Notes: generated from the sequence alone by a model not told the origin. A DNA stretch of 64,000 bases from an uncultured Paracoccaceae bacterium (GCA_947498645.1 CANMKS010000001.1:1650032-1714031), one strand, 5' to 3'; counted from the stretch's first letter, positions 9,206-18,236 are shown. Numbers and translations: made by a program.

Positions 9206-10111
9206 TTATCCTTTCAAGCGTTGATAGGCGGCCGTCAGGCCCGCAAGCGTGACAGAGGTTGCGTTCACTTGCGTGGCGGGGGCGCCCTGCGTGGCCAATG
9301 CATCGACGTAGATTTTGGACAGGTCGCTATCGCCGATCACGGCGATCTGCTGGCCAAGCCAATAGGGTTTTGACCCCGCCAATTCCGCCCCGATCAACAG
9401 CCCCGACAGCCGCGCGCGCGCTGATGCGCCCTCCAAACCATGCAGCAGGCCTTCGGCCCGCAACGAAAAGAGCCTGCTGGCTAGCCGCTCGGGCCGGGCA
9501 AGGGCTGTATCCAACCCAGCAAGAAAGGCATCGTTGTCCCATCCGTCGGTTGCAATGGAATGCCGCAGAACGGTCTGCTCAGAGATGGTGGTAAAAAGCT
9601 CACCGGTCATGAAGGTCTGAAAGCTGACCACTTCATCCGCGCTGATATGCACCCATTTCGTGTGTGTGCCGGGCAGGCAGATCACGCCGTCCCAATTGGG
9701 GTTGCGGGACAGAAAACCGCTGATCTGGGTTTCTTCTCCGCGCATGACGTCTGCGGGGTCTACCTGTTTGATGCCGGGGATCACATGAACCGACAGGGCG
9801 GCATCCTGCGTGACAGCCCGCGCAAACCCACCGGGCATGGTGGCACAGGGCACGGCGGCATAGGGTGCCTCGACCCAGCCTTGCCGCGAGCCGACCATGC
9901 CACAGGCGACAACAGTTGTCGGCCCGGCGATCCAGCCACCAACTGCCGCAAGCAATGCTGGTTCAAACTGGTCTCGTGCCAGCTGGCTCATGCCTTTGTC
10001 AGAGCGCGCCTCTGCCAGAACCGTGCCTGACGCAGACATTGCCCAGGCGCGCATGTTGCTGGTGCCCCAGTCAACGGCGATCCAATCGGCTTTGATCGTG
10101 TTCTCGGTCAT
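9206..10111 (-). CDS. dgoK: 2-dehydro-3-deoxygalactonokinase
   Basis: 301-residue DgoK-family sugar-acid kinase (ASKHA fold) that phosphorylates KDGal before aldol cleavage. The N-terminal phosphate-binding motif AVDWGTSNMRAW and the segments CGMVGSRQGW, MRGEETQ and PGTHTKWV are characteristic. The start overlaps the stop of the SDR gene by 4 nt (ATGA). With dgoA it defines the lower part of the DeLey-Doudoroff pathway in this operon. Confidence 0.93.
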   Translation of the reverse strand: MTENTIKADWIAVDWGTSNMRAWAMSASGTVLAEARSDKGMSQLARDQFEPALLAAVGGWIAGPTTVVACGMVGSRQGWVEAPYAAVPCATMPGGFARAVTQDAALSVHVIPGIKQVDPADVMRGEETQISGFLSRNPNWDGVICLPGTHTKWVHISADEVVSFQTFMTGELFTTISEQTVLRHSIATDGWDNDAFLAGLDTALARPERLASRLFSLRAEGLLHGLEGASARARLSGLLIGAELAGSKPYWLGQQIAVIGDSDLSKIYVDALATQGAPATQVNATSVTLAGLTAAYQRLKG

Positions 10112-10866
10112 CCGGTGCCCACCACGCCTGCATCAATCACGAGTGTCTGGCCTGTCATCATCGCAGAGGTATCTGAGGCCAGAAAGAGCGTTCCACCTAC
10201 CATATCGGCAGGTTGGATAAAGGTTTTCAGGCATTGTTTTTCCAAAAAGGCGGTTTTCGCTTCGGGCGTTGCCCATTTGGTTTCCTGCTTGTCGGTAAAG
10301 ACCCAACCCGGCGCGATGGCGTTCACCCGGATGCCCCTTGGCCCCCATTCGCGGGCAAGTGCGCGGCTCATCCCCATGATGCCCGCATTGGCGCTGACGT
10401 AGGGCGCCATGCCTGCCGCACCCATCAGATAAGTGATCGAGGAATAATTGATGATCGATCCGCCTTCACTCATCACTGCGGCGGCCTTCTGGCAGGCAAA
10501 AAAGTAGGCCTTGAAGTTGACCGCCTGCATGTCGTCCCAAATTTGCGGCGTGATATCCATCGCATCATAACGCATGTCATTGGCCGCGTTGTTTACCAGT
10601 GCATGCATCCCGCCGTAGGTGGCAACGGCCTCATCCATCGCGGCCTGCAACGCGCCGGTATCGGTGATGTCGCATTGGATAAACAGGGGGCGTTGCCCAT
10701 GCTTGTCCGCCATTTCATCCACGAAATCCGATGCATCTGAACGCCCGACAAAGGTAACCTTTGCACCTTGCGCCAAGAACCCGTCGGTCAACGCGGCACC
10801 AATGCCGTTGCCGCCGCCGGTGATAAAGACTGACGCGCCCTTGAGGTCATGGAAAGTGGCGGTCAT
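10108..10866 (-). CDS. SDR-family sugar 1-dehydrogenase-like protein (probable galactose dehydrogenase) with Lys-to-Asn active-site change
   Basis: 252-residue classical short-chain dehydrogenase. Cofactor motif TGGGNGIG (residues 17-24), NNAAND near 92-97, catalytic Asn117, Ser143 and Tyr156. The YxxxK motif reads YVSAN, so the catalytic lysine position (160) is asparagine (codon AAT). The C-terminal half resembles Caulobacter xylose dehydrogenase and rhizobial galactose dehydrogenases (WATPE..., QCLK, FLASD, DAG). Context suggests oxidation of D-galactose to galactonolactone, but the missing lysine leaves activity in doubt. The start at 10866 overlaps the alpha-galactosidase stop (ATGA). 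Confidence 0.82.
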   Translation of the reverse strand: MTATFHDLKGASVFITGGGNGIGAALTDGFLAQGAKVTFVGRSDASDFVDEMADKHGQRPLFIQCDITDTGALQAAMDEAVATYGGMHALVNNAANDMRYDAMDITPQIWDDMQAVNFKAYFFACQKAAAVMSEGGSIINYSSITYLMGAAGMAPYVSANAGIMGMSRALAREWGPRGIRVNAIAPGWVFTDKQETKWATPEAKTAFLEKQCLKTFIQPADMVGGTLFLASDTSAMMTGQTLVIDAGVVGTG

Positions 10867-12944
10867 AGCCGTGTCCCTTCCAGCACCCACATCCGTTCCG
10901 GGAACGACCATGGCAAAGTCACACCGTGGTGCATAAGGTAGGTGCCTGACAGTTCCAGAGCGTCGGTTTTCAGGGCGGTGGTCCCACGTGACAGGCGGTG
11001 CAGTGAATTGCGGTTCGCAAGGTTGATCCGGTAGGTCGCGTCAGGTTCCAACCCGGTCAGGCGCAAGGGGCGCGGTGCGATTTGCGAACTGGTTGCCGCC
11101 TTGCCTGCGAAGACGACAAAGCGGTCCTTGTCACGTGCCAGTTGCTGCTCGGCCAGCACGGCAGGATCGGCGCTGTCCAGCCGCAGGATATCGGCCTTTT
11201 GCATCCAGTCGCGGTTATGCTTCCACCAGCCTGTCACCTCTTTCAGGACGGCGGTTTCAACGTCGTCCAACTCGCGCGGGTCCATCTCGAACCCCATGTG
11301 GCGCTGGGCCGCGACCCATGCCCGGAACGAGATATCAAGGTTGCGCCCGGAGGTGTGGCAATGGCGCGGGCCGACGTGGCTGCCGGTGACACAAAGGGGC
11401 AAGAACAACGCCGCGTCATGTTGGATGCGCAACCGTTCCAGCGCGTCGTTGCTGTCGGACAGCCAGACCCGTTGCGTGCGCTGCAAAATGCCAAAGTCGA
11501 TGCGGCCACCACCAGAGGCGCAGCTTTCGATTTCCACATTCGGAAAATCGGCGCGCAAGCGGTCGATCAGCGCATATGACCCGCGGGTTTGTGATGCATC
11601 CGGCATCGGCAACACGCGGTTGTGGTCCCATTTGATGTAGTCAACGTCGTGATCGCGCAGAATGGCTGACATCCGATCGTAAAGAAAATCGCGCACCTCA
11701 GGCAGCGCCATGTTCAGCGCCTTTTGCTGGCGTCCCAATGTCTGATCCTCGCTACCCAGTGCCCAATCGGGGTGGGCGCGGTGGATATCGCTGTCTTCGT
11801 TGATCATCTCTGGCTCGAACCAGATGCCAAAGGTCATGCCAAGGCCATGCACATGGGTGATCAGCGGGTGCAGGCCGTCGGGGTACTTGCGCGGGTCGAC
11901 TGTCCAGTCCGACAGGCTGCGGGTGTCGTCGTCGCGGTTTCCGAACCAGCCATCATCCAGCACGAAACGCTCTGCGCCCAAGGCTGCGGCGCGGTCGGCG
12001 ATATCTGTCAGCACAGGTAGCTTATGATCGAAATAGACAGCTTCCCAGCAGTTGTAATGCACCGGACGCGGGGCGTCTGGTTTTGGCCAGGTCACAATCC
12101 TGTCGCGCAGGTGACGTTGGAATGAAACGGCACAGCCGTTCAACCCGGTGTCAGAATAGACGATGTAAAGGGGTGCTGTCTTGAACTGGGTCGCGGCCTC
12201 GGTTTCCATGCGTGCGGCATGGCCCCATTGGATCTGGCGGCGACCGTCCTGCAATTCCTCGGCGATCATCTTGTGACCACCAGACCAGCCGTAATGAAAG
12301 GCATACGCCTCGCCGGTCGTATTTGTCGCGCCGCGGCACGGAATGATCAGGCCGGGAAAATGTTCATGCCCAGTGCGGCCCGTGCGGTTTTCGCGGTAAC
12401 GCATGCCGGGGGCCCATGCGGTGCGGGACAGTTGAAATTCACCACACCAGCGACCGGACACGTCGATCATTTCATCAGATTGCTGCGGCGCGGGCAGAAC
12501 CGGGGCCGCAAGCCAATGCAGGTGAACCGGCCGTGTCGCATCCAGCGTCGTCTGGCAGGTGATCGTATGCGTATCGTGATCGCTGACAAAGCTGACGGTC
12601 AGGGTCAGGCCATTGGCCTTATCGGCATAGGTCAGCGTTAATGTGCCGTTTTGTTCCGCGTTCTCAAAACAGAATTTCGGCAAAAGCGGCGTGCCATCGC
12701 TGTCCCGCACGATCAGACCGGGTTGGCCGGGAAAGCTGCGCGTGGCCTCTGGGCAGATCGACAGGTCAGGGTTTTCGTCAAGCATTCCACCCGTGACATC
12801 AATCGCATTGGCAGCGTGCAGGGTGTTCAGGTCTTCATCATCAGGAAGCATCGCCCCCCAATAGACCGCCTCTGGCAGACGGTCGTTTCGCGCCGCCAGA
12901 ACAAGTGTCTGGCGACCGTCGTCAATACGATAAGTACGGTTCAT
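10863..12944 (-). CDS. Alpha-galactosidase, GH36
   Basis: 693-residue GH36 enzyme that hydrolyses alpha-1,6-galactosides such as melibiose and raffinose-type sugars. Motifs: FVLDDGWFG (about 327-335), nucleophile Asp440 in DYIKWDHNR, the CASGGGRID loop, and the acid/base region WLSDSND (Asp497/Asp500). Full bacterial tetrameric-type length, no signal peptide, hence cytosolic. It lies 6 nt after the permease gene in the same operon, which points to uptake of intact alpha-galactosides. Confidence 0.94.
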   Translation of the reverse strand: MNRTYRIDDGRQTLVLAARNDRLPEAVYWGAMLPDDEDLNTLHAANAIDVTGGMLDENPDLSICPEATRSFPGQPGLIVRDSDGTPLLPKFCFENAEQNGTLTLTYADKANGLTLTVSFVSDHDTHTITCQTTLDATRPVHLHWLAAPVLPAPQQSDEMIDVSGRWCGEFQLSRTAWAPGMRYRENRTGRTGHEHFPGLIIPCRGATNTTGEAYAFHYGWSGGHKMIAEELQDGRRQIQWGHAARMETEAATQFKTAPLYIVYSDTGLNGCAVSFQRHLRDRIVTWPKPDAPRPVHYNCWEAVYFDHKLPVLTDIADRAAALGAERFVLDDGWFGNRDDDTRSLSDWTVDPRKYPDGLHPLITHVHGLGMTFGIWFEPEMINEDSDIHRAHPDWALGSEDQTLGRQQKALNMALPEVRDFLYDRMSAILRDHDVDYIKWDHNRVLPMPDASQTRGSYALIDRLRADFPNVEIESCASGGGRIDFGILQRTQRVWLSDSNDALERLRIQHDAALFLPLCVTGSHVGPRHCHTSGRNLDISFRAWVAAQRHMGFEMDPRELDDVETAVLKEVTGWWKHNRDWMQKADILRLDSADPAVLAEQQLARDKDRFVVFAGKAATSSQIAPRPLRLTGLEPDATYRINLANRNSLHRLSRGTTALKTDALELSGTYLMHHGVTLPWSFPERMWVLEGTRL

Positions 12945-12950
12945 GTGGTC

Positions 12951-13799
12951 TTACTTTACAGCTCCGAGGGTGAGGCCCGCGATAAAGTGTTTCTGCATCA
13001 AGAAGAACATTGCGACAGGTGGCAATGCTGCCACGATGGAACCAGCGCTCATCAGGTGATAGGCGGCACGGAACTGCGAATTGAATTCGGTGATCCCGGC
13101 GGTGACAGGTTGCGCGGTTGGCCCTTGGGTCAGCACGACAGCCCAGAAATAATCATTCCAGATGAAGGTAAAGATCAGCACGGCGAGAGCCGCAAGCGCG
13201 GGCTTCATCAGTGGCAACACCACGTAGAGGAAAATTTTCCATTCCGCGATGCCCTCAACGCGCGCCGCTTCGATCAACGGGAATGGAAGTGCCCGAATGA
13301 AGTTGCGCATAAACAGCGTACAGAACCCGGTTTGGAACGCGATGTGGAACAACACGAGCCCGGTTTTGGTGTCATAAAGGTTCATGTTCACAGTCAGGTC
13401 ACGGACCGGCACCATAAGGATCTGGAAGGGCACAAAATTGCCCGCAATGAAGATAAAGAAGATCAGCAGGTTGCTGCGGAACTTGTAGATGCCCAACGCA
13501 AAGCCAGCCATGCAGGACAGCGCGACCGCACCAATCACCGTGGGAATGGTGATAAAGAGCGAGTTCAGCAGATAGCGCGGCATGTTCGATTCAAAGAACA
13601 CCTTGCCGTAGTTCGAGAAGGCATCAAAGCTGCTGGGGATACCCCAGTAGTTGCCGTTGACGAAATCGGACTCGGGCTTGATCGAGAAGTTGGCCACAGC
13701 AATCAGCGGCAACAGCCAGATGATCAGCATGATCGGCAGCAGCACCTGATAGGAGATCTGCCATTGGCGCGAGGTTTTTTCGAGTGGTGTCGGAAACAT
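12951..13799 (-). CDS. ABC sugar transporter inner-membrane permease, MalG type
   Basis: 282-residue carbohydrate ABC permease (CUT1 family) with six predicted membrane segments. The EAA coupling loop reads EAARVEGIAEWKIF...LPLMKP. The C-terminus ends in the family's usual LTLGAVK-type tail. The first ATG base overlaps the end of the MalF-type gene. It forms the translocation channel with its partner permease and would be driven by the ATPase at 17.1-18.2 kb. Confidence 0.92.
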   Translation of the reverse strand: MFPTPLEKTSRQWQISYQVLLPIMLIIWLLPLIAVANFSIKPESDFVNGNYWGIPSSFDAFSNYGKVFFESNMPRYLLNSLFITIPTVIGAVALSCMAGFALGIYKFRSNLLIFFIFIAGNFVPFQILMVPVRDLTVNMNLYDTKTGLVLFHIAFQTGFCTLFMRNFIRALPFPLIEAARVEGIAEWKIFLYVVLPLMKPALAALAVLIFTFIWNDYFWAVVLTQGPTAQPVTAGITEFNSQFRAAYHLMSAGSIVAALPPVAMFFLMQKHFIAGLTLGAVK

Positions 13800-14752
13800 C
13801 AGTGCGCCCCCTTTTCGTCACGGTACATGGAGTAGAGGAAGTAGGTGATGAACCCGAGCATCAAGAAGAAAAGCACCACCGCGATGGCCGCGCCATAGCC
13901 CATGCGGAAACCAAATTCCGAGAGCGATTCCTCAAACATATAAAAGGACAGTACCCGCGTGGATCCGAATGGTCCGCCGTTGGTCATCACACTGATCAGG
14001 TCGAACGATCGCAGGGCCCCGATGATCGTCACCACAAATGCGATGAATGTCGCAGGTTTCAGCTGTGGTAGGATCACATACCAGAGCATCTTGTGCCCCT
14101 TGGCCCCGTCAAGCCGCGCAGCTTCGACCTGTTCAGGGTCAACCGCGTTCAGGCCGGTCAGGTAAAGGATCATGCAATAGGCCGTCTGCGGCCAGAGGCC
14201 CGCTGCGATGATGCCGTAGGTCGCCAGTGTCGGGTCACCCAGAATGTTCACCGGCCCTGCACCAAAGATGGCCAGGACAGCGTTCAACAGGCCTTCGCGT
14301 GGCAGGTAAAACCAGCTGAACACCAGACCAACCACAACCTGGCTGATCACGAAGGGGAAAAAGAACATCGACTTATAGAAACGGATGCCTGTCACCGTCT
14401 GGTTCAGAAAGAGCGCGATAAACAGACCAGCCGGGATCGCCAGGAGGTAGAGCACCAGCCATTTGAGGTTGTTCCAGAACGAAACCGTGAACTTGCGGTC
14501 CATGTTCTGGTCGCCAATGCCCAGCAGGCGTTCATAATTGGCGGTGCCAACCCACGCCTTTTCGCCCAGACCATCCCATTCGTGGAACGAAATCCAAAAG
14601 GACTGACCAATGGGGACAATCACATAGACCGCAAAGAAGATCATCGCAGGCAACAGGAAAAGCCACGGCGTTATCGCGATCTCATTGCGTTTGTACCAGC
14701 CACGATTCGGCTGTGACGCATGGGTGCTGGGTACGGCCGGCGATACTGACAT
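13799..14752 (-). CDS. ABC sugar transporter inner-membrane permease, MalF type
   Basis: 317-residue CUT1-family permease with a cytoplasmic N-terminal tail of about 28 residues followed by membrane segments starting at PWLFLLPAMIFFAVYV. EAA loop: EAARLDGAKGHKMLWYVILPQ. Overlaps the MalG-type gene by one base. It is separated from the upstream binding-protein gene by a 138-nt gap with hairpin repeats, a common way to make more binding protein than permease. Confidence 0.92.
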   Translation of the reverse strand: MSVSPAVPSTHASQPNRGWYKRNEIAITPWLFLLPAMIFFAVYVIVPIGQSFWISFHEWDGLGEKAWVGTANYERLLGIGDQNMDRKFTVSFWNNLKWLVLYLLAIPAGLFIALFLNQTVTGIRFYKSMFFFPFVISQVVVGLVFSWFYLPREGLLNAVLAIFGAGPVNILGDPTLATYGIIAAGLWPQTAYCMILYLTGLNAVDPEQVEAARLDGAKGHKMLWYVILPQLKPATFIAFVVTIIGALRSFDLISVMTNGGPFGSTRVLSFYMFEESLSEFGFRMGYGAAIAVVLFFLMLGFITYFLYSMYRDEKGAH

Positions 14753-14824
14753 GGCGTTTCTCCTGATGAGTCAACACATGTGAAAACCCTTATGTCCGGG
14801 GTTTGCAGATGGGTTGGTTTGTGC

Positions 14825-14884
14825 CGTGGGTTGCACCCACCCTACGCGAGGGTGGGTGCCGTAGGGTGGGTAAAAACCCACCGC
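14825..14884. repeat. Interspersed GGTGGGT palindromic repeat, copy 2 (possible attenuator)
   Basis: Consecutive hairpins: GTGGGT-TGC-ACCCAC followed by CCTACG, then GTAGGGTGGGTAAAAACCCACC. They lie between the binding-protein stop and the first permease gene, where a partial terminator would lower expression of the membrane components. Belongs to the repeat family seen at 2227, 18191, 35871, 36375, 58709 and 60425. Confidence 0.75.
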
Positions 14885-14890
14885 GACGTT

Positions 14891-16153
14891 TTAGTTATAG
14901 ATACGCTGGCGCGTCTCTTCGAGGCGCATCAGGATGTCGTCCAGATTGTCCGGGAACACCATGAATTCTTGCAGGCCTTCCATGCCGACAGATGCCATTT
15001 CCGCATCAAAGTCACGGTCAAAGAACTGCATGATTCCGCCGCCAGCGTTGCTGGACAGCATCTCGAAGCCTTGCGCAAGGAACTTATCATCGTCGATGGA
15101 CGCATTTGCGTTCACAGGCAGCTGACCAAGACCAGAACCGCTGTTGATTTCGGTTTGAACTTCGGCAGAGGTCACGAACCGCAGGAATTCCTTTGCTGCA
15201 TCCATGTTCTGCGCGCCGGAAGCGATGTGGAACGTATCTGTTGGCGCATCTTCTGCGAAATCGACGTCGGCGTTGATGACGGGGAACTGGTAGAAGTCCA
15301 GTTTGCTGTCATCCAGGCCACCGTCACGCATCGCGGCAACCGCAAAGTTCCCCATCAGGTAAGCGGCAGCTTCGCCATTGACCATGAAGGGCAGCGCTTC
15401 CTGCCAGCTGTAGGTCTGGTGATCGTCGATGAAGGCACCCATGTCGATCAGCTGACGCCAGTTGGCGAAAGTCTGACGGACGCGGTCGTCTGTCCATTCG
15501 ATCTCACCACGGGCCAGTGCGATATGGAAGTCATAGCCATTGGTGCGCGAGTTGATGTAGTCGAACCAACCGCCAGCGGTCCAAAGGAACTTGGTGCCGA
15601 TGGTGTAGCACTTCACGCCATTGTCCAGAAGGGTCTGGCAATTGGCGACTTCTTCTTCCCAGTTGCTTGGTTCTTCCAGGCCATACTGCTCAAAGATGTC
15701 CTTACGGTAGTACACGCCCCACTGGTAGTAAGTGTAAGGCACGCCCCATTGGGCACCGTCGAGTGTCATCGCACCTTTGGTAGAGGCCAGCGCCTCGAAT
15801 TCGGGCTCGGCCCAGAGGTCAGAGATGTCGGCAAACAGGCCGGCATCGACATAGGGACGCATGCGGTTTGCCGCGTACCAGTTCACAACGTCGGGCGGGT
15901 TTGCACCCAGCGCGTTGCGGATCTGTGTCTTCCAGGCTTCGCGGTCAACAATCGTCAGGTTGACCTCAAGCTCTGGGTGCATCTCGCCGAAATCGGCAGC
16001 AAGGCCTTCCATCACTGCGCGCGGCGCAGGGTTGGACATGTCAGAGATGATATTCAGTTCGCCGGACAGTGCGTGCGCATCTGCCGCAGCCGATGACGCG
16101 GTTACGCCAGCAGCAACCAACGCCGCAAGCGACGTCTTCAAAATGGAATGCAT
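14891..16153 (-). CDS. ABC sugar transporter periplasmic binding protein
   Basis: 420-residue extracellular solute-binding protein, family 1. A signal peptide covers residues 1 to about 23 (MHSILKTSL...ASSAAADA). The mature part starts LSGELNIISDM and includes the WGVPYTYYQWGVYYRK region that lines sugar sites in this family. ATG 16153 has GGGAGG 5 nt upstream; the longer in-frame start is rejected. First gene of the galactoside operon, divergent from the IclR regulator. The operon enzymes suggest melibiose/raffinose or beta-galactoside ligands. Confidence 0.92.
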   Translation of the reverse strand: MHSILKTSLAALVAAGVTASSAAADAHALSGELNIISDMSNPAPRAVMEGLAADFGEMHPELEVNLTIVDREAWKTQIRNALGANPPDVVNWYAANRMRPYVDAGLFADISDLWAEPEFEALASTKGAMTLDGAQWGVPYTYYQWGVYYRKDIFEQYGLEEPSNWEEEVANCQTLLDNGVKCYTIGTKFLWTAGGWFDYINSRTNGYDFHIALARGEIEWTDDRVRQTFANWRQLIDMGAFIDDHQTYSWQEALPFMVNGEAAAYLMGNFAVAAMRDGGLDDSKLDFYQFPVINADVDFAEDAPTDTFHIASGAQNMDAAKEFLRFVTSAEVQTEINSGSGLGQLPVNANASIDDDKFLAQGFEMLSSNAGGGIMQFFDRDFDAEMASVGMEGLQEFMVFPDNLDDILMRLEETRQRIYN

Positions 16154-16188
16154 GGTATCCTCCCAGTATGCTTCCGTGTGTAAAACCG

Positions 16189-16205
16189 GTTTCATTATTT
16201 GAAAC
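16189..16205. promoter_or_regulatory. Candidate IclR operator in divergent promoter region
   Basis: Inverted repeat GTTTCA-N5-TGAAAC, 36 nt upstream of the binding-protein start and 110 nt upstream of the regulator. Six-bp perfect arms in an AT-rich stretch fit the short palindromes bound by IclR-family proteins. Assignment rests on position and symmetry only. Confidence 0.45.
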
Positions 16206-16316
16206 TTGGTTTTGGATGTTGATACTAAACCGCGAACAGGCTAGCCTTGTCAACATCTCAAAGCGGCACCGGGGAGGAGACTGGTGCCAAAGCTGGCCAG
16301 AGATGAGGGAGGACAG

Positions 16317-17120
16317 ATGGGACGCGTGACCGGTGATGGGACTGTCGGCAAGGCACTTGAAGTGCTGGACCAGGTGGCCGCTTTTGGCCGCCCTGTCCGC
16401 TTTGGCGAGCTTTTGTCGCAATCCGATTTTCCAAAGCCGACGCTTTACCGATTTGTGCAGACGCTGACGAATCAGGGCATGCTTGCCTATGATCCTGAAC
16501 GCCAGACCTACAGCCCCGGATTGCGTTTGGTGCGTCTTGCCCATGCGGCCTGGGATCAATCCACACTGGCGCCCGTCGCCCGTCCGCATATTGACGCACT
16601 CAGCAATGCCGTGGGCGAAACCGTGCATCTGGCCCAGCTTGATGCGGCTCAGGTTCTTTACATCGACAAACGCAATGCCGGTAAGCCGGTTGAGATGTAT
16701 AGCCAGGCAGGCAAGGTTGGTCCGGCCTATTGCACCGGTGTCGGCAAGGTCATGATGGCCTTTCTGGATGATGCGACCGCAAAGACAGTCATCGAACAGC
16801 AATCGTTTCATGTCTTTACCGAACATACGCTTGACAGCGCCGATGCGCTGCGCGCTGAGCTGAGCGACATTCGCCAGAACGGCTATGGTTTTGACCGCGA
16901 GGAACACGAGCCAGGCATCATCTGTGTTGCCATGCCGATTCTGACCGATACCGGCCGCGTCCTTGGCGCGTTGTCGGTGACAAGCACAACCAGCCGCACC
17001 AATCTTGCAGGGTTGGAAGCCTACGTGCCCATTCTGCGCGAAACGGCCGCGAAAATTACACGGGAGGCCCAGAACTGGAGCTTTCCCGATTACCACACAA
17101 AAGAAGCAACGAGGATTTAG
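16317..17120 (+). CDS. IclR-family transcriptional regulator of the galactoside genes
   Basis: 267-residue regulator with an N-terminal winged helix (about residues 8-65; VGKALEVLDQVAAFG, KPTLYRFVQTL) and a C-terminal effector-binding IclR domain (GETVHLAQLD, YCTGVGKVMMAF, GICVAMPI-type segments). ATG 16317 with GGGAGGA just upstream was chosen; a GTG at 16284 with its own AGGAG is an alternative that adds 11 residues. It is transcribed divergently from the importer operon and 3 nt ahead of the ATPase gene, so it probably controls both. Confidence 0.9.
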   Translation: MGRVTGDGTVGKALEVLDQVAAFGRPVRFGELLSQSDFPKPTLYRFVQTLTNQGMLAYDPERQTYSPGLRLVRLAHAAWDQSTLAPVARPHIDALSNAVGETVHLAQLDAAQVLYIDKRNAGKPVEMYSQAGKVGPAYCTGVGKVMMAFLDDATAKTVIEQQSFHVFTEHTLDSADALRAELSDIRQNGYGFDREEHEPGIICVAMPILTDTGRVLGALSVTSTTSRTNLAGLEAYVPILRETAAKITREAQNWSFPDYHTKEATRI

Positions 17121-17123
17121 GCC

Positions 17124-18185
17124 ATGTCAGGTGTTACGCTGAATAAGGTGATCAAACGCTACGGCGATGTGCAGGTCATCCACGGAATCGACCTTGAAAT
17201 CGAAGATGGCGAATTCTGCGTTTTTGTTGGCCCGTCAGGTTGCGGCAAATCCACCCTGTTGCGCATGGTTGCCGGTTTGGAAGAAACCACCGAAGGCCAG
17301 ATGCAGATCGGCACCCGTGACGTGACCCGCATGGATCCGTCAGAGCGCGGCGTGGCCATGGTGTTCCAGACCTATGCGCTTTACCCGCATATGACGGTGA
17401 AGGATAACATGGGGTTCGGCCTCAAGATGAACGGCCACCCCAAGCCCGAGATCGAGGAAAAGGTGGCCGAGGCTACCCGTATCCTCAAACTTGAGCCTTA
17501 TCTGGATCGCAAGCCTGCGGCGCTGTCTGGTGGCCAGCGTCAGCGCGTCTCTATCGGTCGTGCGATTGTGCGCGGCCCCGAAGTTTTCCTGTTTGATGAA
17601 CCCCTGTCCAACCTTGACGCTGAATTGCGGGTTGAAATGCGGGTTGAGATCGCGCGCCTGCACAAGGAAATCGGCGCGACGATGATCTATGTCACTCACG
17701 ATCAGGTCGAGGCGATGACACTGGCCGATAAGATCGTTGTGTTGCGTCTGGGCGTGATCGAGCAGGTCGGCGCGCCGATGGATTTGTATCGTGATCCTGA
17801 CAACAAATTTGTGGCGGGCTTTATCGGTTCGCCCGCAATGAACTTTGTGAGCGGGACGGCCAAGGGCGGCGCTGTGGAAGCACCCGGATTGGCTGCCAGC
17901 TACGATGGGATGATTAGCGCGGCTTATGAAGGCAAGGCGCTTAGCGTTGGTGCCCGACCCGAACACATCACCATTGATCCCAATGGTGACACCCATCTGG
18001 TCGAAATGACGGAAAGCCTTGGCGGTGTCTCATTCGCCTATCTGACAAGCGACAGCGGTGAGCGCATTGTTGTGGAAGAGCGAGGCGATGTGCGCAGCGA
18101 AGAGGGCGCAAAGGTTGGCATCAATATTGACGCCAGCCGCATCTATCTGTTCGATGCCGAGACAGAACAGCGTATTCGGACGTGA
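17124..18185 (+). CDS. ABC sugar transporter ATP-binding protein (UgpC/MalK type)
   Basis: 353-residue ATPase of CUT1 sugar importers. Walker A GPSGCGKST, Q-loop FQTYALYP, signature LSGGQRQR, Walker B VFLFDEPLSNLD, H-loop YVTHDQ, and a C-terminal TOBE domain (SVGARPEHI). It lies directly after the IclR gene on the opposite strand from its permeases, so the transporter is split over two divergent units. The ATPase may also serve other CUT1 permeases, as MsmK/UgpC-type proteins often do. Confidence 0.92.
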   Translation: MSGVTLNKVIKRYGDVQVIHGIDLEIEDGEFCVFVGPSGCGKSTLLRMVAGLEETTEGQMQIGTRDVTRMDPSERGVAMVFQTYALYPHMTVKDNMGFGLKMNGHPKPEIEEKVAEATRILKLEPYLDRKPAALSGGQRQRVSIGRAIVRGPEVFLFDEPLSNLDAELRVEMRVEIARLHKEIGATMIYVTHDQVEAMTLADKIVVLRLGVIEQVGAPMDLYRDPDNKFVAGFIGSPAMNFVSGTAKGGAVEAPGLAASYDGMISAAYEGKALSVGARPEHITIDPNGDTHLVEMTESLGGVSFAYLTSDSGERIVVEERGDVRSEEGAKVGINIDASRIYLFDAETEQRIRT

Positions 18186-18190
18186 CCGAA

Positions 18191-18230
18191 GTGGGTTTCA
18201 CCCGCCCCACGTAGGGTGGGTGAAACCCAC
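18191..18230. repeat. Interspersed GGTGGGT palindromic repeat, copy 3
   Basis: Perfect 13-bp inverted repeat: GTGGGTTTCACCC at 18191-18203 and GGGTGAAACCCAC at 18218-18230, with GTAGGGTGGG inside the right arm. It occupies the gap between the convergent ATPase and soeC genes and could terminate both transcripts. Confidence 0.8.
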
Positions 18231-18236
18231 GCCAAT

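Noticed and set aside
12651..13835. 394-codon open frame on the plus strand across GH36 and permease genes
   Set aside because: Spans two genuine minus-strand genes; amphiphilic charged translation typical of antisense to membrane proteins.
14780..16096. 438-codon open frame on the plus strand opposite the sugar-binding protein
   Set aside because: Mirror of the real gene's codon pattern; it runs into the repeat at 14825 and has no domain I recognise, while the minus strand encodes a complete binding protein with a signal peptide.
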